Positions 7,064 through 15,046 of a DNA stretch of 19,017 bases are shown here, in pieces (within the stretch, counting starts at the first letter, position 1; each line of letters opens with the position of its first letter). Under the pieces are notes generated by a model. The model saw nothing but the letters and a program-made list of their open reading frames with translations. It did no database searches and was not told the DNA's origin. The stretch covers positions 1 through 19,017 of the forward strand of contig DATHRZ010000049.1 of the NCBI GenBank assembly GCA_035464655.1, given 5' to 3'. The DNA comes from JARFPW01 sp035464655. Lineage in GTDB: Bacteria > Gemmatimonadota > Gemmatimonadetes > Palauibacterales > Palauibacteraceae. The translations under genes were made by a program, and so were the position numbers.

Positions 7064-7237
7064 ATGAAATTCGACGTCGCCAGACTCATCGTGCCCATCG
7101 CCGCGGCAGGGATCGCAGCCCTGGGAGGTGCCGCCATCGTCTTCTCGGAGTTCGATGACGCACCCGGCGGGATGCTGATCGGCCTGCTGCTCATCGCCGG
7201 CGCCGCGGTCCTCGGCGTGAGGAACGCCTCGCGCTAA
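7064..7237 (+). CDS. Small two-helix membrane protein, 57 aa
   Basis: A 57-residue protein starting at ATG 7064, behind CAGGAGATTCCATCCG, a good ribosome binding site. A longer frame from 6923 has no such site and would overlap the DUF4256 gene. Two hydrophobic segments, LIVPIAAAGIAALGGAAIVF (residues 8-27) and MLIGLLLIAGAAVLGV (residues 37-52), are separated by a short acidic turn, SEFDDAPGG. Both ends are likely on the same side, with Arg and Lys at the termini in the cytosol. No family is recognised. It ends nine bases before the stop of the convergent dienelactone hydrolase gene. Confidence 0.72.
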   Translation: MKFDVARLIVPIAAAGIAALGGAAIVFSEFDDAPGGMLIGLLLIAGAAVLGVRNASR

Positions 7238-7245
7238 GAGGCCCG

Positions 7246-8121
7246 TCAGCCGCCAAGCGTCCGGCCCAGATACGCTTTCAGCCGTTCCCACGCGTCCTCG
7301 GCCGGGGCGGTCCGCGTGGCGGGATCCTCGTCCACGCGGAGCCAGAAGCCGTGACCCACGTCGTCGTACACGTGCACGTCGCGCTCGACCCCCGCGGCCT
7401 CCAGCGCGGACTCGAACGACGCGACGGCTTCGGGCGGGATGCCGCCGTCCAGCTCTCCGAAGGTGCCGTAGACCTCGTGGTCAAGCGACGCCAGGACCTG
7501 CGGGTCGTCCAGGAGCCTGCCGTAGAAGATGGCGGTCGCCTCGTGATTGTCGCCGTCGAGGCCGAAGGAGAGCGCGATGCCGCCCCCGAAGCACCAGCCC
7601 ATGGCGCCCACCCGGCCGGTCAAGTCCTCCCGGCCCCGCAGGTACGCGACGGCTGCGTTCAGGTTGGCGATCATCGCGTCCGGGTTCTCGTTCACCTCGG
7701 CGACGAGCGCGCGGTTCTCGTCGGGGGTCGAGCCGGTCCGTCCCCCGAACAGGTCGGCGGCGAGCGTCACATAGCCCTCGTCCGCGAGGTCGTCGGCGAG
7801 CTGCCGGACCCTGTCGCTGAGGCCGTTCCACTCGTGGATGATGACGAGCGCCGGGAACGGCCCGGCGCCGTCCGGCACCGCCAGGTATCCGGTCGTGGCC
7901 GTGTCGCCGTCGACGTACTGGAGGTCGGTCCCTTCGAGGGCCCCACCCTGCCCGACGATGGCGGGCGGCAGGGAGGCTTCCGCCTCCTGCATCGGCTCAT
8001 CCGCCGTAGCGGAGTCGCCCGCGGGCGGCGCCGCGTCGTCGGGCTGAGCCCCGCACGCGCCGGCCGAGACGGCCAGGACCAGGAGGGCCAGGATTCGAAT
8101 TCCGTTCGTCGTGCGTGTCAT
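7246..8121 (-). CDS. Dienelactone hydrolase family lipoprotein
   Basis: A 291-residue alpha/beta hydrolase with a lipoprotein signal (hydrophobic residues 9-19, lipobox SAGAC with Cys23) and an acidic linker rich in Ala, Asp and Glu. The catalytic triad is visible: nucleophile Cys177 in GWCFGGG, Asp225 in GELDGGIPPE and His257 in GHGFW. Glu97 in HEWNGL is the helper glutamate. The substrate of secreted or anchored members is usually unknown; the founding enzyme opens dienelactones in chlorocatechol breakdown. ATG 8121 has GGAG seven bases upstream and overlaps by four bases (ATGA) the stop of the small ORF at 8118-8369, a classic coupling arrangement. It is convergent with the 57-aa membrane protein gene. 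Confidence 0.93.
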   Translation of the reverse strand: MTRTTNGIRILALLVLAVSAGACGAQPDDAAPPAGDSATADEPMQEAEASLPPAIVGQGGALEGTDLQYVDGDTATTGYLAVPDGAGPFPALVIIHEWNGLSDRVRQLADDLADEGYVTLAADLFGGRTGSTPDENRALVAEVNENPDAMIANLNAAVAYLRGREDLTGRVGAMGWCFGGGIALSFGLDGDNHEATAIFYGRLLDDPQVLASLDHEVYGTFGELDGGIPPEAVASFESALEAAGVERDVHVYDDVGHGFWLRVDEDPATRTAPAEDAWERLKAYLGRTLGG

Positions 8122-8409
8122 GGGATCTCCAGCGAGGGGTCGGATGCGAACGACAACCTAGCGGGCCTCCGGCGGAATCGCCTCGCCCTCCCCAACCCAT
8201 GCTCGGTCTCCAGGGGCCAGACGCGCTGCGCGGCGTTGCCCATGTACGTCGCGTATTCCTCCGCATCCTCCACCAGATGCAGGAACCCGCTGGGCGCTCG
8301 CCGCAGCGGGCTGCTGCGCATCAGGTCCAGCTTGCCCGCTCCGACGAGGGCGCCGATCGTGCCGCTCACGGGGTCGAACGTGAACTTGCCTTTTCCGCGT
8401 TCGCGCTCA
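8118..8409 (-). pseudogene. Small hypothetical gene, probably frameshifted, coupled to the hydrolase gene
   Basis: Two overlapping frames look like one gene. ATG 8409 has an excellent site (AGGAG, eight bases upstream) and reads MSANAEK, but its frame ends after 14 codons at a TGA that overlaps the GTG at 8369. The second frame (83 codons from that GTG) reads VSGTIGALVGAGKLDLMR early on, then HLVEDAEEYATYMGNAAQ, with high third-position GC, and ends in the ATGA overlap with the hydrolase gene. If one base is lost or gained in the AAAA run just after MSANAEK, the two join smoothly as ...AEK-GKFTFDP.... The alternative is a genuine 14-codon leader peptide with GTGA and ATGA couplings. The protein is not recognised, and its last 25 residues have weaker coding character. 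Confidence 0.5.
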
Positions 8410-8479
8410 TCGGCCGCTCCTGGCGATCCGGTGCTCGGCTCCGATCAGGCGGCCGAATCACCCTAGTCCTCCCGCCGCG

Positions 8480-8660
8480 TCATTCGGGACCGGGGTTGCC
8501 GGCAAGCGCCACGAGCTCGTTCACGAACGCCTCTCCGTGACTAGCCGTGTACGAGCCGACGAATGTGTCGCGGAACCAGTCGTTGTCGAGAAAAAGGGCG
8601 AGGCTCCGCGCGGGTTGTAGCCATTTGTCCGGCGAGGCTTTTGGGGGGCGGAGCGAACCC
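8480..8660 (-). pseudogene. C-terminal remnant of an unidentified gene
   Basis: On the minus strand, a frame bounded upstream by a TGA near 8670 and ending at TGA 8480-8482 has no usable start codon. It reads convincingly as protein: SLALFLDNDWFRDTFVGS, then SHGEAFVNELVALAGNPGPE at the end. Its codon choice is mixed but GC-biased at third positions over the last 40 codons. I interpret it as the tail of a gene whose front has been lost; the family is not recognised. It precedes the 8118-8409 gene on the same strand. The other ORFs across 8541-8798 are in shifted frames and lack this character. Confidence 0.35.
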
Positions 8661-8730
8661 GTATGTCAGGGAAGCTCGAGGGCCACGTCTGCTGCGCCAT
8701 CCCATGCTCCTAGCGCGCCGCAGCGCGAAA

Positions 8731-8744
8731 CATATCTTCATATG
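8731..8744 (+). promoter_or_regulatory. AT-rich inverted repeat with -10-like element at the TPR-gene start
   Basis: CATAT-CTTC-ATATG is a perfect 5-bp inverted repeat in an otherwise GC-rich stretch. TATCTT (8733-8738) resembles a -10 box and would place the transcript start at about 8745-8746, on the ATG itself. This would explain why the gene has no Shine-Dalgarno (leaderless message). No good -35 hexamer is visible at the matching distance. Confidence 0.35.
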
Positions 8745-8745
8745 A

Positions 8746-11250
8746 ATGCACTTCATCGAGATCGTCCGGTCGCTGTGGACCGAGTTGCGGCGCCGCAAGG
8801 TGGCTCGGGTCGCCGCGGCCTATCTCGGGGGCGCCTTCGTCGTGCTGGAGGGCGCGCAGTTGACGTTCGGCCCCCTCGGCATGCCCGACTGGGGCTACAC
8901 CGCCCTGGTCGTGGTGGCGATCGTCGGCCTTCCCGTGGCGCTCGTCCTGTCGTGGCTCTACGACATGACGCCCGAGGGCATGGTGCGGACGGGCGGGCCG
9001 CGCGCCTACGCCCGCCCACGGGACGGGCACGGCGCGGCCGCACCGCCCTCGGACGCGACCGCACCCCCCTTCAACCCCGCCGCACGCCCCTCGGTCGAAC
9101 CGGGCGCCGCCGACCACACCGACCGTGCCGGCGCCGCGCTCGCCACCCCGGCGGGCCCCCCGCGCGGTCGGCAGCGCCTCCAGATCGGCGCGCTCGCGGC
9201 GGTGTGCATGCTGGTCCTCACGGCGGGCGCGGGCGGCCTGGCGTGGCGCTTCTTCCAGGCGCCTCCGCCCTCCGATGAGCTCCTCGCCGTGCTGCCGTTC
9301 GAGATCCGGGGCGGACCCGAGCTGGAGTACCTCCAGGAGGGCATGGTCGACCTGCTCTCCCGCAACATCGATGGCGTTGCGGGCCTCCGAACGCTAGCGC
9401 CGGCGACCGTCCTGTCCAGGCTCGCCGAGGGAGACGACGGGTTCGTGCGGCCCGAGCGCGCCGCCGCGGTGTCGCTCTCGCTCGGCGCAGGCCTGTACGT
9501 GACGGGGAGCGTGTTCGCGTCGCCAGGCACCGTGCGCCTGGACGCCTCGGTGTACGAAGCGGAGGGCACGGTCGCCGGCGAACCCGTGGCCACCGCGCGC
9601 GTGGAGGGCCCCCCCGAGGAACTGCTGGGACTGGTGGATGGCTTGTCCGCGCAGCTCTTGGCCGGCCTCCGTCCCGGACAGCACGCCGCGCGGCTCGCGA
9701 GGACGGCCGCCACCACGACCTCCTCCCTCGCCGCGTTGCAGCACTACCTGACGGGCGAGCGGTGGCTGCGGAAGGCCGAGTACGACAGCGCCATCGCCGG
9801 CTTCGAGCGCGCCGTGGATCAGGACAGCGCGTTCGCACTGGCGCACTACCGCCTGTCCGTTGCCGCGCTCGCGGAGCGGCGCTACGACCTCGCGCGGCGC
9901 TCGAGTCGAAGCGCGGAGACGTTCGGCGCGCGGCTCGCCGAGCGGGATCGGGGGCTCGTCGGGGCTTTCGTGTTGGCGCTGGAAGGCCGGTTGGAGGACG
10001 CCGAGCGCGGCTACCGGATGCTCCTGCGCGACCATCCCGACGACATGGAGGCGACGTACCAGCTCGCCGAGGTCCTCTTCGTCGCCAACCCGACCCGGGG
10101 GGAGCCGCTCGCCCCCGCGGAGTCCCTGTACCTGGAGGTGCTCGAGAGCGATCCCGAGTTCCTCTGCCCCATATGAAGGCTGCAGTACCTCGCCGTGCGC
10201 GAGGCCGACTGGAAGCGGGCCGAGGACCTCGACCGCACGCGTCAGGGCGAGGAGTTCGACTCCCTGTTCTGGCGCCCGGTGCAGGCCTATTTCGAGCGGG
10301 ATACGGCGGCACAGGCTGCGTTCGAGCGTAGCGTCGTCGAGGCCCGGGACTCGTCCGGGCTGCGCGGCGCTACGTACGCGGCCTTCGTGATTCACGACCT
10401 GGGCGCCATTCGCCGTCTGGTGGACCTCGCCGGTTCAGCCGTGTGGCCGGAACGATTCCGCGATGTGGCGGGCCGGAACGAGCGCTACGCGGCGCTGATG
10501 GGTGGGCGCTGGAATACCGAGGACGGGGGCGCGTGCCCGGCGGCGGATCCGGAGCGCATGGGCGTGGTGGTCTGCGCCCTTTTGCCCTTCCTCCCGCCCT
10601 CCGACGAGGCGCTGGAGGCCCTGCGCGAGCGGGCCGCTCGCTGGGATTCGGTGCCGCCGGCCCCCGGCGACCGCCCCGCCGAGGAGAATCCAGACAGCGC
10701 GCTGATGGCGCACGGCCGCCTGTACGTGCTCGGATCGATCGACGCGGCCCTGGGCCGGGCCGAGGCGGCGCTCGAGGCGGCGGAGCGGCTGGAGCGCCTG
10801 CCGACCATACCGAGGTGGGAGCCGACGGTGCGCGCGCTGGCGAACACAATCCGCGGTCAGGTCGCGCTCCGTCAGGGCCGCCCCGAGGAGGCGCTGGAGG
10901 TGCTGCCGGACGGTCCCGGCGTCTTCCCTCCGGAGCTCGTCAACCACCCGCTCTTCGCGCGCGAGATCGAACGGCTGTGGCGGGGCGAGGCGCTCTACGC
11001 CGCGGGCCGGGACGCAGAGGCGTTGAGCTGGTTCGAGAACGCGCTGGCCTGGAGCTTCCACGAGTCCATCTACGACCCGTTCGTGACGCTCCGGCGGGCG
11101 GAGTTGCTGGATCGTCTGGGCCGCGCGGAGGAGGCGGCGGAGGCGTACGCGCGGTTCCTTCAGATGTGGCCCGATCCGGATCCAGGGCTGCGGCCGCTGG
11201 TGGAGGACGCGCGGCAGCGGTTGGCGACGCTACGGAGCGAACGAACCTGA
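8746..11250 (+). pseudogene. TolB-N/TPR membrane protein interrupted by an in-frame TGA
   Basis: One continuous frame of 834 sense positions broken once, by TGA 10174-10176 (codon 477). The N-terminus is typical of the family: a cytosolic SLWTELRRRKVARVAAAYL, then two helices (residues about 24-40 and 50-71) ending SWLYDMTPEGM. A Pro/Ala-rich linker, a third helix (about 147-170) and a TolB-N/FlgO-like domain beginning LLAVLPFEIRGGPELEYLQE follow. From about residue 330, TPR repeats start (ALQHYLTGERWLRKAEYDSA). After the stop the same frame continues QYLAVREADWKRAEDL and further TPRs (EALSWFENALAWSF, AEEAAEAYARFLQMW). Cells might make a truncated 476-residue protein, or a second piece from GTG 10195. 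Such proteins are inferred to act as envelope-spanning sensors or scaffolds. The lesion could be a true mutation, a pair of compensating indels (CCCATATGAAGG) or a base error. Confidence 0.82.
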
Positions 11251-11372
11251 TGGCCCTCGCATTCCGACCGGAGACGAGCCGGTTCCAACCCGGTTAGAGT
11301 TCCTTCACCCGATCCGTGAGGGCCAGGGCGAAGCCGCTCGCCGCGCGGGGCCCCTGAGGGACTCCGGCGGAT

Positions 11373-11900
11373 CTACGCCGCGGAGTCGCGCTCTTCGACT
11401 GCCGGAACGGGGGCTCGGACGATCAGCGAGTCCACCGCGGCTACGAAATCGGAGCGGAATTCCGGCCTCCACTCTTCCCAATACGCGGCAACTCCCGGGC
11501 GTTGGAGAACGGGCAACAGCGAGACCAGGAGGTTGTCCCAGACCTCCGGGTACAGCGCCCCTTCGTCCGTCCGGGAATACAGCACCTGCGATGCGTGCAG
11601 GAAATCGCCCACCATTGCCTCGAATCGAAAGCGTTCGACGGGACTCAGGCTGCTGGGATCCTCGGCTCCCGTCAGCCAGATTCGCGCTACGTCAGGGTCC
11701 TGGGCCACCAGGAGCCGCTGCCTGGAGAAGTTCTCGAACGCTGCGTCCAGCTGCATCAGCTGCTCCGCCCGGGAGGCCTCCTCCACTTGCCGGGTGTTCT
11801 GCTGAATTTCCATGGCGACGTACACGATGGACACGATCACCCCCGCGGCTCCCACGAGTTCGGCGACCGTCCCGAGCGCTTCCCAGTTCACGCGACGCAT
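11373..11900 (-). CDS. Small single-helix membrane protein of the 'NWEALG' type, copy 1
   Basis: A 175-residue protein. ATG 11900 is chosen over the upstream extension (to 12077) because AGGAGG lies eight bases before it and the protein then opens with the family's MRRVNWEALGTVAELVG. Residues about 9-27 (TVAELVGAAGVIVSIVYVAM) form the only membrane helix, followed by a helical region (EIQQNTRQVEEASRAEQLMQ) and a soluble domain with RIWLTGAEDPSSLSPVERFR. The C-terminus is acidic. Proteins with this plan are frequent in marine bacteria and Gemmatimonadota and have no assigned role. The gene at 16670-17182 is a paralogue with the same order (NWDALAAIAELIG, WIWQTGTEDPTQLS). It converges on the TPR gene. 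Confidence 0.8.
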   Translation of the reverse strand: MRRVNWEALGTVAELVGAAGVIVSIVYVAMEIQQNTRQVEEASRAEQLMQLDAAFENFSRQRLLVAQDPDVARIWLTGAEDPSSLSPVERFRFEAMVGDFLHASQVLYSRTDEGALYPEVWDNLLVSLLPVLQRPGVAAYWEEWRPEFRSDFVAAVDSLIVRAPVPAVEERDSAA

Positions 11901-12211
11901 TGCGCGGGCCTCCTGGTCGAGTGTTGAAATCGCGATGGCTCTGGTGCCACCCGCCGACAACGCAGGGCCCACCACGAGCACGATCCTGCGTCGAGTGCGG
12001 CCGCCTGTTCGACGTTGCCCTGGCGATCCGGTGGCGCAAATGCTCAAAGGAGCTCCCGATCCCCAGCGGCCCCGCACCGCCCGTTGTTCCAGTCAGTCCG
12101 GGACCCACCATGGCGAAACAGCCGAGCGAAACCACACAGTACCGTCCTGTGAAGGGACTCGTGGAACGGGCGAAGTAATCACAGCCGCGTCGTTAGGGGC
12201 CTCCACGAGAG
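11901..12211. other. Gap of about 310 bp with no supported gene
   Basis: The stretch lies between the start of the one-helix protein (11900) and the acetyltransferase-like remnant (12212). Frames cross it on both strands, but they lack ribosome binding sites and consistent codon bias. One short plus-strand frame at 12112-12180 (22 residues from MAKQPSE) has no ribosome binding site. It may be promoter and leader sequence, or degraded coding DNA. Confidence 0.5.
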
Positions 12212-12364
12212 CTACACAGGTTGGCTTGAAATGGGGCCATGCCCCAGGGAAGGTACCAGCGGGCCAATCGCAGGCGGAGAATGGACGGATTCGGCGCTAT
12301 CCGCGGACGCATCGACCAGCCAGGACTCGTCCGCGGCGGACGCGGCGATGAGCCGGTATCGCAT
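12212..12364 (-). pseudogene. Possible N-terminal remnant of a GNAT-family acetyltransferase
   Basis: A 50-codon frame starting at ATG 12364, nine bases after the nhaA stop. Its first 23 residues, MRYRLIAASAADESWLVDAS at the core, resemble the start of GNAT N-acetyltransferases, where a 'YRLxPAxxxDExWL' segment forms the first strand and helix. After about residue 25 the codon bias and similarity fade and a TAG ends the frame, so the acetyl-CoA binding part is absent. I infer a truncated gene once co-transcribed with nhaA. A short unrelated peptide is the alternative. Confidence 0.35.
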
Positions 12365-12373
12365 CCGCCTGCG

Positions 12374-13720
12374 TCAGCCCGTGTCCACGGTCGGGGCCGG
12401 CCGGCTCGAAGGCGCGCTGCCTCGTAGCGACACCCATCCGACCACGCCCGCCACGAGCGAGCCGAGCAGGATGCCGAGCTTGGCCGCGTCGAGCAGCTCC
12501 GGATCGCCGGGGAAGGCGAGGGTCGCGATGAAGATCGACATCGTGAAGCCGATCCCGCACAGCGCGCTGATCCCCATGACTTGCTTCCAGCCGACGCCAT
12601 CTGGAAGCGCGGCCAGCCCCGACCTGACCGCGAGCCACGCCAGGGTCGTGATGCCTATCGGCTTCCCCACGACCAGGCCGAGCACGATCCCGAGCGTCAA
12701 GGGGCTCGCGACCACGGCACCGAGCCCCGCCGACACCTCCACCCCCGCGTTCGCGAGCGCAAACACGGGCACGATGAGGAACGCGACCGGCTTGTGGAGG
12801 GCGTGCTCGAGTCGGGCGAGAGGCGTCTCGGCATCGCCGCAGGCCTCCTCCAACGCGTAGATGGCGTTCCGCTGCTGGACCGTCAGCTCGTCCGGAGCCG
12901 GTGCAGCGTGCCGGGCGAACGAGTCGAGGTAGCCGCGCGCCCGTTTAAGGAAGCCCGAGGGATCCAGCCGGCGGCGGGCGGGGATGGTGAGCGCCAGAAG
13001 CACCCCCGCGATCGTCGCGTGCACTCCCGACTTCAGGAAGGCGAGCCATAGACCGAGGCCAAGGACGACGTACACGACGGTTCGCTGTATACCGAGCCGG
13101 TTGACCGCCACGAGCGCGGCGAAGAAGCCCGCGGCCCAGAGAAGCGCCGTCGAGGACACGCCGGCGGTATAGAACAGGGCGATCACGACTACGGCTCCGA
13201 GGTCGTCGACGATCGCGAGCGCCGTGAGGAACACCTTCGCGGAGAGCGGTACGCGGTCTCCCAGGAGCGCGAGCACGCCGAGCGCGAAGGCGATGTCCGT
13301 CGCCATGGGAATGCCCCACCCCGCCGCGCCCTCACCTCCGGCGTTGAGCGTGAGGTAGGCGAGCGCGGGGAACGCCATCCCTCCGAGCGCCGCCGCCACC
13401 GCGAGCGACGCGCTCTTCGGGTTCGAGAGCTCGCCGCCCAGGACCTCGCGCTTGATCTCGAGCCCGATGAGGAAGAAGAAGATCGCCATCAGCCCGTCGT
13501 TGATCCACAGGAGGAGGGGCTTGTCGATCACGAAATCGCCCGTGCCGACGATCACACGGGTCTGCCACAATTCGAAGTAGGAAGGAGCGAACGGACTGTT
13601 GGCCCACGCGAACGCGAGGATGGCGCAGCCGAGAAGCAGGATGCCCCCGACCGCCTCCGACCGGATGAACGCCCGGAGCGGCCCGACGATCGGATAGGAG
13701 GACACGGGGCGGTGTTTCAC
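12374..13720 (-). CDS. nhaA: Na+/H+ antiporter NhaA
   Basis: A 448-residue inner-membrane antiporter exporting Na+ or Li+ in exchange for protons, full length for the family. It starts at GTG 13720. FIRSEAVGGILLLGCAILAF is helix 1, and FFFLIGLEIKREVLGGEL (81-98) is the conserved region around the GLExKRE motif. MATDIAFALGVLALLGDRVP (139-158) contains Asp142, equivalent to the structural Asp133 of the E. coli protein. ALAIVDDLGAVVVIALFY carries the ion-binding pair Asp172-Asp173. GFTMSIFIATLAF lies near the end. The tail is a short Ser/Pro/Ala extension. The ribosome binding site is weak. It is 37 bp downstream of the SnoaL-like gene on the same strand and may be read from the same transcript. 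Confidence 0.97.
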   Translation of the reverse strand: MKHRPVSSYPIVGPLRAFIRSEAVGGILLLGCAILAFAWANSPFAPSYFELWQTRVIVGTGDFVIDKPLLLWINDGLMAIFFFLIGLEIKREVLGGELSNPKSASLAVAAALGGMAFPALAYLTLNAGGEGAAGWGIPMATDIAFALGVLALLGDRVPLSAKVFLTALAIVDDLGAVVVIALFYTAGVSSTALLWAAGFFAALVAVNRLGIQRTVVYVVLGLGLWLAFLKSGVHATIAGVLLALTIPARRRLDPSGFLKRARGYLDSFARHAAPAPDELTVQQRNAIYALEEACGDAETPLARLEHALHKPVAFLIVPVFALANAGVEVSAGLGAVVASPLTLGIVLGLVVGKPIGITTLAWLAVRSGLAALPDGVGWKQVMGISALCGIGFTMSIFIATLAFPGDPELLDAAKLGILLGSLVAGVVGWVSLRGSAPSSRPAPTVDTG

Positions 13721-13757
13721 GAGCGGCTAGTGTCCTGGGGGCACCATGTGCGGGACT

Positions 13758-14198
13758 TCAGCCCGCCGGAGATTCCCCTATGAGCCCCAGCTGCGCCATT
13801 GCGGCGAGGTTGTCCCACCCGATCCAGGTCTCCGCGATCTTCCCTTCGTCGATCCGATGAAAGATGAAGTTCGTGATCTCGATTTCCTTGTCTGTCGGTG
13901 GAATCTCGCCCATCGGACCCCGATGGGTGCCTCGCCCAATCGTCACGCAGCCGACGAAAGGCCCTTCGCCGATAATGAGTTCGATGTCTTCGTGCCAGTC
14001 GGGGAAGATGTCGAACTGCTCCGCCAGGAACTGCAACATCTCATCAATGCCACGGATCTCCTGCATCTCCGTGGTCGCCTGGCTGTGGCGCGCGTAGTCT
14101 TCGGACAGGTGCGTGCGGAACACTTCGAGATCGCCCGTATTGACCCCCGACTCGATGACGCGTCGCACCAGTTCCTTGTTCTCCTCCACCGATGCCAT
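13758..14198 (-). CDS. SnoaL-like / ester cyclase family protein
   Basis: A 146-residue NTF2-fold protein. ATG 14198 (MASVEENKELVRRVIESGVN) follows GGAGAGG at a suitable distance; the much longer open frame upstream overlaps the methyltransferase gene in another frame. Motifs: VNTGDLEVFRTHLSEDYARH, then GIDEMLQFLAEQFDIFPDWH and IGRGTHRGPMGEIPPTDKEI, and the ending GKIAETWIGWDNLAAMAQLG are typical of SnoaL-like polyketide-cyclase-fold proteins. In this family Asp and His residues in the cavity act on small hydrophobic substrates, but most members have unknown ligands. Downstream is nhaA; upstream is a methyltransferase, so a modification role on one metabolite is conceivable but unproven. Confidence 0.9.
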   Translation of the reverse strand: MASVEENKELVRRVIESGVNTGDLEVFRTHLSEDYARHSQATTEMQEIRGIDEMLQFLAEQFDIFPDWHEDIELIIGEGPFVGCVTIGRGTHRGPMGEIPPTDKEIEITNFIFHRIDEGKIAETWIGWDNLAAMAQLGLIGESPAG

Positions 14199-14245
14199 TC
14201 CGAACCTCTCCGTCGTTGGCGCTCGCCGACGGCCCGAGTCCTCGC

Positions 14246-15046
14246 TCAGGCCTTCACTCCGTGGATTACATGCGCGGGCGACTCGAACACGGCCTCTCCT
14301 CCGGCTTGGAGGTGCCCCATCTCCCGCTCCGCTTCCCGAAGGATCACGTCGATCGTCTCCTCGGGAAGATGCACTCCCATTACGGGAAGCCAGCCGCGCA
14401 GGTCCGCCTCCACCATCGTCCGCACACTGGGGAACCGACCTTCGCCCACACGCGTCCGGGACTGGACGTCCACGAAGCCCGCCCGCTCGAAGATCGCCCT
14501 CACCGCCTCCGCGTCGCCCAGCACGAAGGGCGCCCGGAGCGCATCGCCGGCTTCCCGTCCCGCGAGTCGATCCAGCAGGCCCACCTCGATCGAGTAAGCC
14601 GGCTGATTTTCCAACACATCCCACGTCGCCACCGCGAATCGCCCCCCGTCTCGGAGCACCCGGTGCATCTCGCGAGCCGAGCCGTCGCGGTCGGTGAAGA
14701 ACATCATGCCGAACTGACTCATCACCGCATCGACCGAGGAATCGGGAAGGGGAAGCGCCTCGGCGACTCCCTCGCGCCAGTCGATGGATGGGGCGAGCCG
14801 CGCCGCGACGGCCAGCATGCCCGGCGCTGGATCCACCCCGGTCACGGAACCCCTGGGTCCCACACGTGGCAGGGCTCCTCGGGCCAACACACCCGTTCCG
14901 CATGCCACGTCTACGACGTTCTGCCCTCCTTGGACGTCCGCAGCATCCAACACGTGCCCCACCCACTCTTCGAACAACGCCGGGACGTGAAGCGACTCGT
15001 ACGCCTCGGCTCCGGCGATGGCCTCAGCGCTCACCCGTTCGGGCAT
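14246..15046 (-). CDS. Class I SAM-dependent methyltransferase (UbiE-like)
   Basis: A 266-residue cytosolic methyltransferase starting at ATG 15046, chosen over the TTG at 15067 because a TGGAG lies four bases upstream and the protein then begins MPERVSAEAIAGAEAYESLH. Motif I is VVDVACGTG (44-52), motif II GVDPAPGM (70-77), and LPLPDSSVDAVMSQFGMMFF (98-117) contains the post-II region. HRVLRDGGRFAVATW is motif III. The substrate is not readable; the nearest known type is ubiquinone/menaquinone or small-molecule methylation. It overlaps the end of the broken NTF2-like gene by 16 bases (15031-15046), so the two were probably joined by a deletion or are translationally coupled. The stop is 47 bp before the SnoaL-like gene. 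Confidence 0.92.
   Translation of the reverse strand: MPERVSAEAIAGAEAYESLHVPALFEEWVGHVLDAADVQGGQNVVDVACGTGVLARGALPRVGPRGSVTGVDPAPGMLAVAARLAPSIDWREGVAEALPLPDSSVDAVMSQFGMMFFTDRDGSAREMHRVLRDGGRFAVATWDVLENQPAYSIEVGLLDRLAGREAGDALRAPFVLGDAEAVRAIFERAGFVDVQSRTRVGEGRFPSVRTMVEADLRGWLPVMGVHLPEETIDVILREAEREMGHLQAGGEAVFESPAHVIHGVKA

Noticed and set aside
10174..10176. The in-frame TGA of the TPR gene as a selenocysteine codon.
   Set aside because: TPR proteins are not selenoproteins, and I saw no catalytic context that would call for selenocysteine.
8419..12033. The 15-mer CCTGGCGATCCGGTG occurs at 8419-8433 and 12019-12033, with 12-base versions at 16589 and within a methyltransferase gene, suggesting a dispersed repeat.
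   Set aside because: A rough count shows that, in about 19 kb of GC-rich DNA read on both strands, a shared 15-mer is expected by chance, and the flanks do not match.
12112..12180. A 22-codon plus-strand frame beginning MAKQPSE.
   Set aside because: It has no ribosome binding site, no neighbour logic and is too short to judge.
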